From positions 23,022,501 through 23,086,500 of the forward strand of contig BSBM01000753.1 in the NCBI GenBank assembly GCA_027924585.1: a DNA stretch of 64,000 nucleotides, read 5' to 3'. The translations under genes were made by a program, and so were the position numbers. Below are positions 45,172 to 57,029 of the stretch, in pieces. Origin of the DNA: Larix kaempferi (lineage: Eukaryota; Streptophyta; Pinopsida; Pinales; Pinaceae). Each line of letters opens with the position of its first letter. Within the stretch, counting starts at the first letter, position 1. The notes under the pieces were generated by a model. That model saw nothing but the letters and a program-made list of their open reading frames with translations, did no database searches and had not been told where the DNA came from.

Positions 45172-45828
45172 ATGTCTGATTGCATAGCAAACCAACCTAG
45201 AATCCCAAAGTATTCAAATCCAGGAAACCATGTGGTGACTGTTATCAACAATAACACCACCATAGGAAATACACTTATTGATCTAGGAGCTTCTATTAAC
45301 TTGATGACTACCACAGTTTTAGAAACTCTCCATTTAGGACAGTTTCTCCACCCTACCCCAACAATACTAGAATTAGCAAATCGCACTATGGTGCATCTTG
45401 CTGGGGTCTTAGATGACATCACGATATCAGTAGCTTCATGGGAATATCCCATGGACTTCATGGTCATAGAATCGAAAGAACCTTACAAAGGTCATCCCAT
45501 TATTCTGGGAAGACCTTGGTTGGCTACTGCCAATTCATTCATAGGATGTAGGGATGGAGATATGATTATCTCTGATGTGTTATCTACAAGAAAACTAGCT
45601 TTATACCCACCAGCACAGCGAGTAACTGAAAACCTGTTTTGGTGAGATTGTCCTTTCAGTGATGAGAACTTGGAAGAACTTTCCCTTGTTAGTGATTTCT
45701 CCTGGGAACTTCAAGAATGGAATACCGAGAATGTGTTGAATCAATTTATCTCTTCCACAACATGTATAGACTTTCTTCAGTCTTTTTCCCAACTTGACTA
45801 GATCTTTGGAGACGAATTTCAAGAAAAC
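45172..45828 (+). pseudogene. Aspartic protease, element D
   Basis: TLIDLGASINLMTTTVLETL carries the D-L-G-A active-site variant typical of this plant group. ILELANRTMVHLAGVLDDI and HPIILGRPWLATANSFIGC complete the fold. TGA at 45643 and TAG near 45800 interrupt the link to RT. Confidence 0.85.
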
Positions 45829-47409
45829 ATGAGCCTCTCAACATTTATGAGTACACCCTCTGTCTTCGCAATCGAAGAACATCTAGGATCCTATACCATA
45901 CCCTGTGAGGTTATTCCCAAAAAATTTCTACATATAAATGCAGGTTTAGATGAGAGTCAACAAAAACAATTACTAAAAGTTCTCAAGAGTCAAACTGGAA
46001 CATTCACATGGGAATACACCGATATGAAGGGTATACACCCAGATTCCTATATTCACAACATTTACATAGACTCAAACATACCTCCTGTCAAGCAGCCCCA
46101 GAGAAGAATGAATCCATCCCTAAAGCATATAGTAAAAGATGAATTACAAAAACTCCTTAATTTTGGTTTCATCTACCCAATTTCTAACAGTAAATGGGTG
46201 TCTCCTGTGGTGGTAGTTACAAAGAAAGTCACAGGGAAATGGTGTATCCATGTTTACTTTCAAGAATTGAACAAGGCCACTCTTAAGGACTACTTCCCTT
46301 TAAATTTCATCGATCAGGTGTTAGATACCTTATCAGGGAAGCAATACTTTTCTTTCCTTGATGGGTATAGTGGATACAATCAAATATTAATATCACCTAA
46401 GGATCAATACAAGACAACCTTTACTTGTTCTTGGGGGACATATGCCTATCGAGTGTTACCATTCGGCCTATGTAATGCACCTGCTACTTTCTAGCATGTA
46501 GTTCTAGGAATATTTTCTGACCTTATACATGACTGTGTAGAAGTTTAGATGGATGATTTTACAGTTTATGGTAATACCTTCCAAGAAGCCCTTGATAACC
46601 TCGAAATAGTTCTTATTCGGTGCCAAGAAACAAACTTAGCTCTTAGTCACGAAAAATGTAAGATGTTACTAACTGAGGGCATAGTCTTGATACATCATGT
46701 CTCTCTTCAAGGTATCAAGGTGGATCCTACCAAGATAGAAATAATTGTTAATCTTCCTCCTCCAACAAATCCGAAGGAAGTAAGAAGTTTTCTTGGCTAT
46801 GCGGGATTCTATAGACGTTTTATTGAAAAATTCACTAAGATAGCCGCACCTATGTTCAAGCTACTCATGAAAGACACAAAATTCCAATGGACTGAACCAT
46901 GTCAACACACCTTTGAAAATTTCAAGGCAACGCTATCAGTTGCACCAATACTCAGGGGCCCCAATTGGTCCCTTCCTTTCCATATATCCATTGATGCTTC
47001 CGACATAGCTATAGGGGCAGTCTTAGCTCAAAAAGAGGGACAAACATCACATGCCATCTACTTTGCTAGTAAAAAATTAACTCCTACAGAATCGAAATAC
47101 ACTATTATTGAAAACGAGTTTCTAGTAGTAGTCTATGCCATTAACAAGTTTCGTCATTATATCACAGGATATAAAGTTTTTGTACATACCGATCACTCCA
47201 CCATCATATTTTTAATGAATAAACCAATCACCAATGGCAGGGTGACTCGGTGGCTTCTTTTGTTACAAGAATTTAACATTACTGTTGTTGATCATCCCGG
47301 TCGAGATAATGTAGTAGCTGATTTTCTCTCTCGAATTCAAATTGACGATAATGCCAGCCCTATCGATGAGAGATTTCCAAATGAACATTTGTTCATTGTG
47401 TCTATTTGA
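45829..47409 (+). pseudogene. Reverse transcriptase-RNase H, element D
   Basis: RT motifs in order: FTWEYTDMKGI, WVSPVVVVTKK, KWCIHVYFQELNKA, FSFLDGYSGYNQI, LPFGLCNAPATF and MDDF (46549). Two stops (46492 and 46546) sit inside the palm, between CNAPATF and MDDF. The thumb has VRSFLGYAGFYRRFIEKF. RNase H has HISIDASDIAIGAVLAQ, NEFLVVVYAINKFRHYI, HTDHSTIIFLM and NVVADFLSRI. The frame ends at TGA 47407. Confidence 0.9.
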
Positions 47410-48753
47410 ACCCCATGGTTTGTAGACATAGCCAATTATTCAGTAACTAGAAAGATACCAAACCATCTCTCCCCACCTGAGAAACGCAGTATCATAGTTC
47501 AGAGTTCTAATTACTCTTGGGTGGACAATGATCTCTTTCGTACTGGTCCTGATCTCATTATTAGACGATTTGTACGAGAGGATGAAATGGCGGAGATCCT
47601 TCATGCATGTCATGGTGGGCCTTGTGGTGGGAATTTTTTTGACAAGAGAATAACATACAAAGTGTTGCACTCTGGGTTCTATTGGCCAAGCATTTTCAAA
47701 GATGCTGCCAAGTATGTCAAGGGGTGTGACAGTTTCCAAAGAATGGGTAGACCTATGCCATCTGATGAGATGCCTTTACAACCCCAAGTTATGATTAAGC
47801 CTTTTGAAAAATGGGCTCTATATTTTGTTGGGCCAATTTCCCTTATGTCTCGCAAGAAGAAGTACATTCTAGTCTATACAGATTATGTCACCAAGTGGGT
47901 AGAAGCTAAAGCCTTATTCCGAGCCACAGAAAAATCTGTTGTAGAGTTTATATATGAAGAAATATTTACCCAAATCGATGTACCTAGGGATATTGTAACT
48001 GATCAAGGATCTCAGTTTACCTCCAAGTTGATGAAAGAGCTTACTGAAAAATATGGTATTAGGCATTGTAAATCTTCACCATATCATCGGCAAGCCAATG
48101 GTCAGGTAGAGTCCACCAACAAAGTATTAGAAGCCATCATGACTAAGACTATCCAGTTACACCACAGATATTAGGCAGATAGGCTCCTAGAATCCTTGTG
48201 GGTTTATAGAATAACTTGGAGGAACACCACTGGCCACACACCTTATGAACTTGTTTATGGTAAACAAGTTCTTCTACCTATTGACTTTCAAGTCAAAACC
48301 TTTTGTATGGCTTCACAATTAGGGATGAATCTAGAAGAAGCACAGAGACAACAAATCCTGCAGATAAATGAATTAGACAACATTAGGAAAGATGCTATTC
48401 AATGCACAATTTTAATACAAAATCAATGCAAAAAATGGCATGATACATATATTAAACCAAAACAACTCAAAACTGGAGACTGGGAATTATTTTTTTATTC
48501 AAGGTACAAAAACTTTAAAGGTAAATTGACTACTCGATGGATGGGTCCATATCAAATTGTTACAAGTTTTGATAATGGATCTGTTAAAATTAAGACAATT
48601 GATGATTCTCAAATTTCCTTTGTTGTAAATGGACATAGACTTAGACTTTATCATCAACCAATATCTAAACAATATTTTGTGCAGAATGCCTTACCACAGG
48701 AAGAGATGGAACTGGTAGAAGAGGAAGTAATTCCTCCTTCCCCTAGTTCTTGA
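47410..48753 (+). pseudogene. Integrase, element D
   Basis: The zinc region is HACHGGPCGG ... CDSFQRMGR; the last Cys is Phe (TTC at 47734-47736). The core has VYTDYVTKWVEAKA, VTDQGSQFTSKL and NGQVESTNKVLEA, so the D, D, E triad is intact. A TAG at 48172 breaks the frame. The C-terminal part runs from ITWRNTTGHTPYELVYGKQ through FKGKLTTRWMGPYQIVTSF to NGHRLRLYHQPISKQ and ends at 48753. No chromodomain. Confidence 0.88.
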
Positions 48754-49742
48754 ATTATTTTGGATTATCTTCATTTGTATATATGTAAATATGTTTTTGT
48801 TTTTCAATAATAAGAGTCATTTCTAACAACTGATTGCATTTTTACAGGAAATTCGTTATTATGATCAGCTTATAAAATGTTGTCAATTAAAACAAGAAGA
48901 CTCTTTTTTCTTTCCTTAATTTTGAAATTGTACATAACTTTCTTTGAACATATCTTTTTGTTTTGAATAAATTTGAATCATCTAACAATTGGTTTTGCAG
49001 TCGATTACCATAAATTTATCACTATAATCAATCAGGGAATATTATCTGAGAAGGGAAGTGCTCGAAAAGAAATTCATAATATATACTAACTCTTTCTCTT
49101 TCGATTAATGTTGAAAATTGAAAATTTATAGCGAAAGGTTAAAGCATTCTTTATATCATTTTTAACCACTTTCTTTTATGATTATGTATATGGTATTTGA
49201 TCCAGACATGTACATTTCTGATTTATCATTAAAACAGTTACTTAAGACCTACTTTAATTACTATGATCTTCAAAATCTCTATTTTACACCTATGGACTAC
49301 TAGCTCATCCTAGACTCATTATCAAAACTTGTCTCTTAAGCACTTTTAAAAGGTATCCCAAAAGTGAGTGATATTTCTATTTTGTAGGGAACATTACTGA
49401 TCTTTTATGAAGAGGATGTACTGAGAGGTCAAAAAATAGCTTTAGGTTATTATCTTTTGACATGATCTATGATCTAGGCCATTTTAAATAAAGTTACTCA
49501 CAAGGTTCATTCCAAAATTTTGAGTTATGTGTATAGCAAGCTTAGCACACTCTAGTGCCAACCGGATTCCTTACAAAAAAATTATATATATATCATTATA
49601 CAAGCCAAACCCGCCAGGGTACTGAACAAGCTTGCTGGAAGCGGGTCCATGATAAGTAAAATCTTAAACAAGGAAGCTCGGTAAATGCAAGTAAACCCAT
49701 CGGGGTACTGAACAGGATCACTGGAAGCGGGGCTATGCTTGC
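48754..49742 (+). other. 3' tail of element D
   Basis: A 990-bp, AT-rich, non-coding tail. Near its end two similar segments (49602-49655 and 49690-49740) each contain gggtactgaaca and tggaagcggg, the first framed by acccgc/gcgggt. The last one (actggaagcggggcta) may be, or lie close to, the PPT. LTR B2 starts at 49743. Confidence 0.55.
49602..49740. repeat. Paired hairpin-like direct repeat near the 3' end of D
   Basis: Copies share ggtactgaaca, then about 10 bases, then ctggaagcggg. In the first copy the ends acccgc and gcgggt can pair. The spacing between copies is about 88 bp. Confidence 0.5.
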
Positions 49743-50579
49743 TGTTAAATTTTGAGCATTAATTCACAATACTCTTGGATCTTTACTGAGAGAATATCAT
49801 ATACATCATATCAATGCATAACAATCACAATAAGCATGACAAGCATCACAAGAATCAAAAGCATGAGAGACAAGAGACACAGAGTTTCCATGGGGAAAAC
49901 CCTAAGGTGAAAAACCCCACAACTTCCTCAAAGATAGAGAGAGCAATGGCTCAACCAAAGTACAACCAAAATACACTTGAGATAATCTCCTAGTAGCAGA
50001 TGATCCTCCTCCTCACTAGTGCGCCACTTTTTGAGTGAGAGAGATATGACTTTCTGAATGATTAAAATAGAGATCTCCTGATATCTATTTATACTTAACC
50101 TGTTTTCCTAGTGACCTTATGGGGCCGACTTTTCTATCTAGATACATCCACAATATAATATATATTTTAGGGCCGACCCCACACATGGTGGTCTAATAAC
50201 CCATCGGCAAGTACACACACTTGCGACACTTGTTAATCCACATGACGACACTTCCTTATAGAGGAATAACACATCTCTTATAAGGGTACAATAAATATAT
50301 ATAAAATACACAGATGAAATACATTCCGAAGTTACATATACATAAACACTCCCTCTTAACTAGGAAGGTATTTCTCGACATAGTTCTGCTAGACAAGTCT
50401 TCTTCTCGGGATCATCGTCATCGATGCATCGTCACTGCTGCTACTATCTCAACCAATCTCCGACTCTACTCATAATAGGAATTTCTATAGAGCCAGTCCT
50501 TTTTTATACTGGATGTAGGCCCACCACCTGCAGGTCTTCATCATCTATGCGAACGGTCTAATAGAGGTGGCCTCTTAGG

Positions 50580-51130
50580 ACTAATTTTATGTGCGGATGC
50601 AATACCGGAAAGAGTATCCCAGGAACATTTATGTGCCTAAGAATGACCGGCAAGATCTCCCAGGATTGATTACATGCATCTCCTCCACAATACCTTTAAA
50701 TAGCATCCCAGGAACATTTATGTGCCGCAACATGACTGGCAAGATCTCTAAAGAGCATCCCAGGACTTATTATGAGCACACAGCTTAACCTCTCGGATCT
50801 CTAGGACTGATTACATGTGGATAGACAAAACCTTTAAAGAGCATCCTAGGAACATTTATGTGCCGCAACACGACCGACAAGATCTCTAAAGAGCATCCCA
50901 GGACTAATTACGAGCACACAGCTCAACCTCTCGGATCTCCAAGATTGATTACATGTCTCCGTAGTAATACCTCATCCCAGGACTGATTACGAGCACACGG
51001 CTCAACCTATCGAATATATAAGGACTGATTACATACTACATAGCAATACCGAAAAGAGTACCCCAGGAACATTTATGTGCCGTAACACGACCGGAAAGAT
51101 CTCCCAGGACTGATTACATGCTATTTGCAC
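50580..51130. repeat. Tandem repeats in U3 of B2
   Basis: Units of about 50-60 bp with catcccaggaacatttatgtg, gcaacacgaccg, aagatctctaaagag and ggactgattacatg. Same family as 19430-19910 in B1. Confidence 0.75.
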
Positions 51131-51179
51131 AACTTGCCACATATCATCTCTAACCTCCAAGTATCAACCTGATACTCAT

Positions 51180-51770
51180 GATCCAACGGATCATCATCGT
51201 AAAAGGAATCATCCTGATGCCCATGATCATACTGATCACCGTCATTGTACCATCCTGGTACATATCATCTGGAGCAACATCCTGAAGCTCATCATCATGA
51301 TCATCCTAATCATACAATGCATCCACCTGATGCATACAAAGTATCTACCTGATACATATCATCATACATGATCCACCTGATCATACAGTGTATCCACCTG
51401 ATACAAATACAAATACGTGATCCACCTGATCATACCTGATACATATCAACATACATGATCTACCTGATCATACAATGTATCCACCTGATACATATACAGA
51501 TGCATGGTCCAAGCATCCAACATGATGCATATACAAAATACATACAAATGATCCAACTGATCATATCTAGCATCCAACATGATGCATACATACATAAATG
51601 ATCCAAATGATCATATCCAGCATCAACACGATGCATACATACATACAAATATAAATGATCCAACTGATCATATCCAGCATCAACATGATGCATACATACA
51701 TACAAATATAAATGATCCAACTGATCATATCCAGCATCCAACATGATGCATATACAGAGTAGTAACTGGA
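51180..51770. repeat. TGATCA-rich repeats in U3 of B2
   Basis: Many copies of tgatcat/atgatcca. The region ends in an ordered array of units of 50, 57 and 57 bp (51547-51710: gatccaactgatcatatc, then cagcatcaacatgatgcat, then acatacatac), plus a partial copy. Short minus-strand frames with repeated Tyr/Met/Cys are by-products. Confidence 0.75.
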
Positions 51771-51868
51771 GCATCGTCCTAATACTAATAATCCAGCGCT
51801 TACATCCACAGCCATGTGAAGGATCCTCCTTCCAACATGCTTGGAATGGCTTCAGCAAATGTGTCCAT

Positions 51869-53338
51869 TGTCGAGCACCCAATATGCAGATAGATTATTA
51901 CCAACATACAAAGCATACAAGATTTATTGTCAAACCGAGAAAGTCTTTTATTTCAAAGGAGAAATGCACAATTTATGCTTAAACACCAAATCACTATAAT
52001 TGAACACTCTTATCCTCTAACAACTATTTCCATCCCAAGAATCTGTGTAATTCCAATTTCCTTCTAAATGCTACAATTTCAATTCCTTTCTACCATGCAT
52101 CAACAAGAAATGGTATAAGATTCAAATCCAATTGCAGATAATAATAAAAACCCTATTCAAATCCCAGAACAAGTAAATCTAATCACTCTTGAAAACCATA
52201 AGCATAAACTGAATATTAATCTAGAAATTCAATTGCAAAGGATTGATTTCAACTGCTCTAAGAGATTGAATTACAGGAATGAAAATCAACAATCATAACA
52301 GGAAAGATAAATTGCAAGGGTTCATGGGATAACAACTTAAACTGCAAGATGAACAAAGTTGTGTACAACTATCACACGAATTGCATAAAGAAATTTTCCT
52401 ACTCAGTCAACTGTCACTCTGTACCACTCACCAATCTCAAGGAAATGTAATCCTAATTATACTGCAAATTCACACTTACTACTACTGCGTACAAAGGAAA
52501 TATCATTAACAAAACATCACACAACAATAAATTCGAGAAGTCCTACTTTAACTCAGCAATCTCTGTGGAAGACAGGCCCAGCCTTCACACAGAGATGCTG
52601 GCTAAACAACGTAAAGTTCCTTTAACTCCGAGGTAACTCTTTATATTATCAGAAGGATGATTACACAATTTGCTTCCACTGCTGATACAATGAATTAATT
52701 CTCCGTTGTTCCACCCCCTGGGTCGAGGCAGCTCGCCATATTTATACATGCAGATCATAACATCCAATCCTAATAACTGGCAGCCATGAAGATCTCTAAT
52801 CTTCAGGCGCCCTAAATAATACTAGCTGTTACAAACGTGGCATAGTAAAGACATAGAAAAATGCGAGAAAGCTGTTGATTGGCCCAGGAGTGGTGATCTT
52901 TCCAGATCACAATTATACTCGAACAGCAATATACTAAAGATCTCCAATTATAGTGCATTCTGTTACAGCTGCCCTGTCACAGCTCTGTCTAGGATGTTAC
53001 ATTAGAACCATGTGCCTTAATTGATGATCGAAGCCACGAGGATCCTTTTAAGCAGCGAACATCCCTCCTTTAAAGATTTGTTCATCTCCACCTTCCTGCA
53101 GTCCACTTATCTCAAACTACCTTCATAAATAATAACATGTTAGCACAATTGAGAGATACGCAACCTTAATTATCACAATCATAAGCATTAATAAGATAAA
53201 GCAATCATCAGTTATACCTTGGCAGCTTGGGGGAATAAAGTAAGGACAACTGGTCTGATTAGCATTCTAAAATGGTATAGGACAGGGGAAGAAAAGGTGA
53301 TCGAGGATGATTAAAAGGGGCCAATTCTGGGCTCAACA
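51869..53338 (-). mobile_element. Element E, 3' LTR
   Basis: It is 1,470 bp, from TGTCGAGC (51869) to ...GGGCTCAACA (53338). The right edge is fixed by the PPT. The left edge is inferred from the match between GCTCGACA (minus) and GCTCGTTA at the equivalent end of LTR A. The minus-strand TATA box is at 52739-52746. tccat (51864-51868) would be the target duplication. Confidence 0.7.
52739..52746 (-). promoter_or_regulatory. TATA box of LTR E
   Basis: TATAAATA on the minus strand, followed on the plus strand by catg, as in LTR A. Confidence 0.55.
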
Positions 53339-53352
53339 TCTCCCCCCAACTA
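53339..53352 (-). other. Element E polypurine tract
   Basis: TAGTTGGGGGGAGA on the minus strand, directly next to the LTR start TGTTGAGCCC. Confidence 0.85.
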
Positions 53353-53838
53353 TCCTGTTGCATGCCCTCATGCAACAACCTGCATCATTCAGAATCTGAG
53401 TCCTGTACTGAGCTCTATTCATGGAGGGAGGAAAAGTTGTAGGGAAACTCAAGCACCTCATCTGTCTTTAAAAAGCCTCTGTGAGTAACCCAATACTTTC
53501 CAGCCTCACTGCTCCTCTTCCCTAGTCAAGGAAAATCCATATTATACGGTTTTGTTGGCCACAAAATGAGGGGGAATTCAAATTTCAAACCCAACCAATT
53601 AACTCTACTCTCCCTCGTATTTCCCACATAGCCCTTGACTCTGGAAAGCGCCTGCTTGAAATTCTTGAAACAGTAAGGATCTCGGCTTCTAAGTGCAGAG
53701 GAGGTAGCCTACCATCTATGCTTACTCCCTTCCAATGCTACCTGCTGTTGTCTAGAAATGTAGTTGGTGCAAGTGGAAGTCACTTTCTTTTTGCAGTCTC
53801 ATTATATGCTGTGCCTGGGGAGGACTTGAAAGGAAATC
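53353..53838 (-). other. Non-coding tail between ORF3 and PPT, element E
   Basis: About 490 bp. It starts on the PPT side with gttgcatgccctcatgcaac, a short inverted repeat also hinted at in A (gttgcatgtcctcatgcaac at 711-730). No frame of interest. Confidence 0.55.
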
Positions 53839-56445
53839 TTAATCTGAGTCCAAATCAATGACATTTCTAAGAGGTAGAAGCACTGGTTCTTGTGGGACAG
53901 TGTCTTCCAGCACATCTAAGTCTACTATGAGAGTTGTTGTTTCTTGTGTAATAGCAACATCCTTTAAACTCTCTTCAGCAGCTACATTCATTGCTTTTAG
54001 AGACACTGGTTCTTGTGTAACAGTGTCTTTTTCTTGGACAACCTGCATTTCTGAATTTGGTTCAAGAGTTGTTGTTTCTTGTGTAACAGTGACATCCCCT
54101 GAATTCTCTTCAGCAGCTACATCCATTACTTCTAGAGACATTGGTTCTTGTGTAACAGTGTCTTATTTGTCCTTCTACTACTGAGATTGGATATCTTTCT
54201 CATTGTGCAGCTCCTCCTCCAAGATTTCGGTTTCACCTGAGGATTGTGTCTGTACCTGTTCATCCTTGCTCCACTGTGTATCGGGAATGATATCCATTCT
54301 AGGGTTATCTTCTAATTGAAATTTAGGAGTTCCTGCTGTAGCCTCCAAGGATGTTGGTTCTTGTGTAGCAACATCCTGGCTTGCCTCTTCATCCTCCTAT
54401 TGTTGCAATTCTTCTCCTATGAGCTTTGTTTCATGGGAACATTCTGGGGTTACAATCCAGAGTTCTTCATTAAACTCCAAAGTGTCCTCTATCCCAGGTT
54501 CTTCTCCCATCTGTTCAACCGATTGGACAAGTATACTCAGGTTTGTTGGTTCTTGTGTTACAACACCCTGTTCAAGTTCATCAATGTCTTGCCTTTGTGG
54601 CTTAGCTTCTAAAATCTCTGTGTCGTGGGAGCATTCTAGGGTTATAGTATAGAATTCTTCATTAAGCTCCAGAGTGTCCTCCATTCCAGGTTCTTCTCCC
54701 ATCTGCTCTATAATCTCTGTGTCGTGGGAGCATTCTGGGGTTACAGTATATTCTTTATCCCCATCATCATACATGATTTCATCCTTTAGCTCCTCTGTCA
54801 CAGGATTGGTGACAGCTTCAACAAGGATGGTTAAAGATGCTGGTTCTTGTGTGACATCATCTTCTTTTTCTGCAACTTCCTCTATTGTGGGCGCGGGCTG
54901 TTGTACTGAGCAGGTACGAAGTATAATCTTAAGGCCAGCCTCCTTAAAGATTTCTCCACAGGTGGGACAGATTACTCATTCATCTTCCTTGCCAGGCTTG
55001 GTAGAGTTTGATTCCTCCAGTTGGTCTACAGCCTCTACCAATGTATACAATTTCCTTTCACCTTGTTTTCTGCATGTTTCCTTCCAGGTTTCTAATTCCC
55101 TTCAAAGTACTTGGAGGTCCTCTTTTAATAGTGTGTTCTCAGCCAGAAGTCCTTCAATTTTGGGTTCTTCCTCAACTGGCCTTTGTGGAGCATCCATTGG
55201 TCTCGGTACAAGGATCAAGAGCTCAACCTGTGCCTCTAAGGTTGCCCATATTTTTCTGGCTGCCTCTACTACTGTAGCTGATCTAGTTCTTTTTCTTCTG
55301 ATTGGTGAGGTTATGTTAAATTCATTGATTGAACTCTTTCTTCTCCTTTGTGGTGTTTTCTTTTGTGGAGCTGGTATATTGGGATTCACAGCTGAGGTCG
55401 AAGGAATGTTTTCTTGCTCCTCATGCTGTTCTTCTTCAATTAAAGTTCCTCCTCCCCACTCAGGTGAGGATTCAATAGTTACCAGCTCAATGTTTTCTTC
55501 TATTGCACTGGCTCTGTCACCTTCAGGTTCAATTGTCGCAGCATTTAGTGCTGCTCCCATTTCACCTTCTGCTGTCAGAGCTTCCCTGTTATCTGGGTTT
55601 TCCACAAGGTTTTTATCTACACCCTTCCCCAATGGCTCTGCTTGTGCCCCCAATTGCTCTCCTTCTAATGTAGTTTCATCCCCCCCCAATGGCTCTGCTT
55701 GTGCCCCTAGTTGATCTTATTCTAATGCAGTTTCATCCCCCCCCCCAACTTCATTGGAGGGACTCTGGTCCTCCTGCTGTGGTTGAACTCGTACCTGTTG
55801 TATTGGGACAATTTGCAAGGGAGCGGGTTCCTGAGCTCGAGCTGTGAATTGCTCTCAGGTTATATGATGTTGGGAAAGGGTTCTTAAAATTATTAATTTG
55901 ATAAGACCATGGTGGGTGAGGGAGGAAAGTGGGTGCTTAGCAGACTGGACAAATGCCGCCATATGACGCAAGTCATGCAGTAGATAATATGGAATGTTCA
56001 ATAAAATGCCATGGCGGAGATGAGAAAGTAAAGGGAGTTCAGAATTATAAACAGTTTGGTATCTACCTTCACAAGTGATGTACTTCTTGAGAAAGACAGC
56101 AACCTGGTCCCATGGCCGCAACAATGAGTGCAGTGCGATCCCTCTTCTTGATGATTGAACTTGCTTCCCCTCCGGTAAAAATGCTTCCTGTGCAGTCGTC
56201 GTGGGGACTCGTCATCCAAACCATGCCCTTCCCACCTGCGGGATGGCAGTAACCTCGGATATAATGGCCTCAGAGACTTCTATGCGCAGCCCCCACACCT
56301 TGCAGTGAGTTTTGGTGAGATTTAAGGCAAATTGCAAGGCTGCTTCCCGATTGAATCCATCTAGTTGCTCAAAAAAATTGATCCAGCCGGCGGCTTGAAA
56401 GATGGCAAAAACTTGAAGATTTTTCTTGAGTTCCTGTGTATTCAA
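53839..56445 (-). pseudogene. ORF3 of element E (about 870 codons)
   Basis: All pieces (56445-56212, 56124-55855, 55689-55102, 54801-54397, 54141-53839) are in one minus-strand frame, broken by stops only. The N-terminal 190 residues are helical (FAIFQAAGWINFFEQLDGF, ALQFALNL, IISEVTAIPQVGRAWF, WDQVAVFLKKYITCEGRYQ). A Gln/Pro/Glu-rich part, a basic patch (KKTPQRRRKSSI, SPIRRKRTRS) and a short coiled coil (EGLLAENTLLKEDLQVL) follow. The C-terminal third has about eight copies of a V-T-Q-E-P/T motif and three of TPECSHDTE-like. The N-terminus is not fixed: an in-frame stop lies upstream near 56489. Location matches ORF3 of C and the env-like position of Athila. Function unknown. Confidence 0.7.
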
Positions 56446-57029
56446 AGGTTCATGACAAACTGGAATCCCCGTGGTCCTGGTTGCAAACTAAGATTGCTAT
56501 CCCACAGATTATAGAATCCGAGAATGGAAGTTGCAGCACAGAGGATGCACGAATTGCTGAGCGGAGATGTTGAGGAAATGGGCAAATTTGGAAAGTTGAG
56601 CACAGAAAAACGTTCAAAATTTTTATTCCGAATTGGGGAAGGCGATAGTTATTAGTGTTTACGTCGTACGAGGGAAAGGTTTAATTAGGCCATAATGGTG
56701 ATACGAATAAAGGTACGACTGATATTGTTAAATTATATCAACACTTAATCATGTGATAAATCAAAGCCATACCTCATGAGACTGTGCGTCAGATATCCTG
56801 CGGAGAATAGTGGAGCATGCGATTGGTGACGTTGCGGAACCAAACTCATGCACAGTCATTAATCTGATCATTATGACCAAGGTAATGCACTAATTCCTTC
56901 CGCCAGTGAAACACAAACCATCGCATCCTCGGGGTCGGAATGATGAATTCGCCGGCACGAATAGGATGAATCAGAGCCATAGCTTAGTAGGTTTGAAGCA
57001 ATTCTTCTGTTAACACAGGAGTTACCAAT
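56446..57029 (-). other. Spacer upstream of ORF3, element E
   Basis: About 580 bp. A short minus-strand stretch in another frame (LGFYNLWDSN ... GPRGFQFVMN, near 56455-56525) could be the true start of ORF3 shifted by one indel. Otherwise nothing is recognised. Confidence 0.4.

Larger units (their letters stand above)
39754..49742 (+). mobile_element. Element D: Athila-like Ty3/gypsy, 3' LTR not in window
   Basis: It contains a 5' LTR, tRNA-Asp-type PBS, gag, protease, RT, RNase H, integrase and a 1-kb 3' tail. From 43513 to 48753 all coding lies in one frame with nine stops. There is no chromodomain and no ORF3. The tail is cut at 49743 by LTR B2. The 31 bp between B2 and E (51838-51868) may still be D. 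Its 3' LTR would then lie beyond E, outside the window. Confidence 0.85.
49743..51837 (-). mobile_element. Copia-type LTR B2 (probably solo)
   Basis: It runs from TGTTAAATTTTG (49743) to ...CCTTCCAACA (51837), 2,095 bp. It is homologous to B1 from its start through TATAAATA (50086-50093, minus), ccctcttaactaggaaggtatt and the U3 repeats. No PBS lies beside it and no internal coding is attached. tgctt occurs at 49736-49740 and at 51838-51842, so a 5-bp duplication is likely, with two extra bases (gc) on the left side. It would be a solo LTR left by recombination. Confidence 0.65.

Noticed and set aside
39754-49742. B2 as the 3' LTR of D
   Set aside because: B2 shows no similarity to the D LTR that ends at the PBS (42478), and its TATA box is on the opposite strand.
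18527-51837. B1 and B2 as the two LTRs of one 33-kb copia element
   Set aside because: Neither has a PBS or copia gag-pol next to it, and D with its own PBS and LTR lies between. Two independent solo or 3' LTRs fit better.
51460-51882. 140-codon minus-strand frame with repeated HLYLYVCMH
   Set aside because: Generated by the 57-bp tandem repeat in LTR B2.
54674-55714. 346-codon plus-strand open frame
   Set aside because: It is the antisense of ORF3 of element E, whose sense frame is supported over a longer stretch and by motifs. Ser/Val-rich composition comes from reading the acidic repeats backwards.
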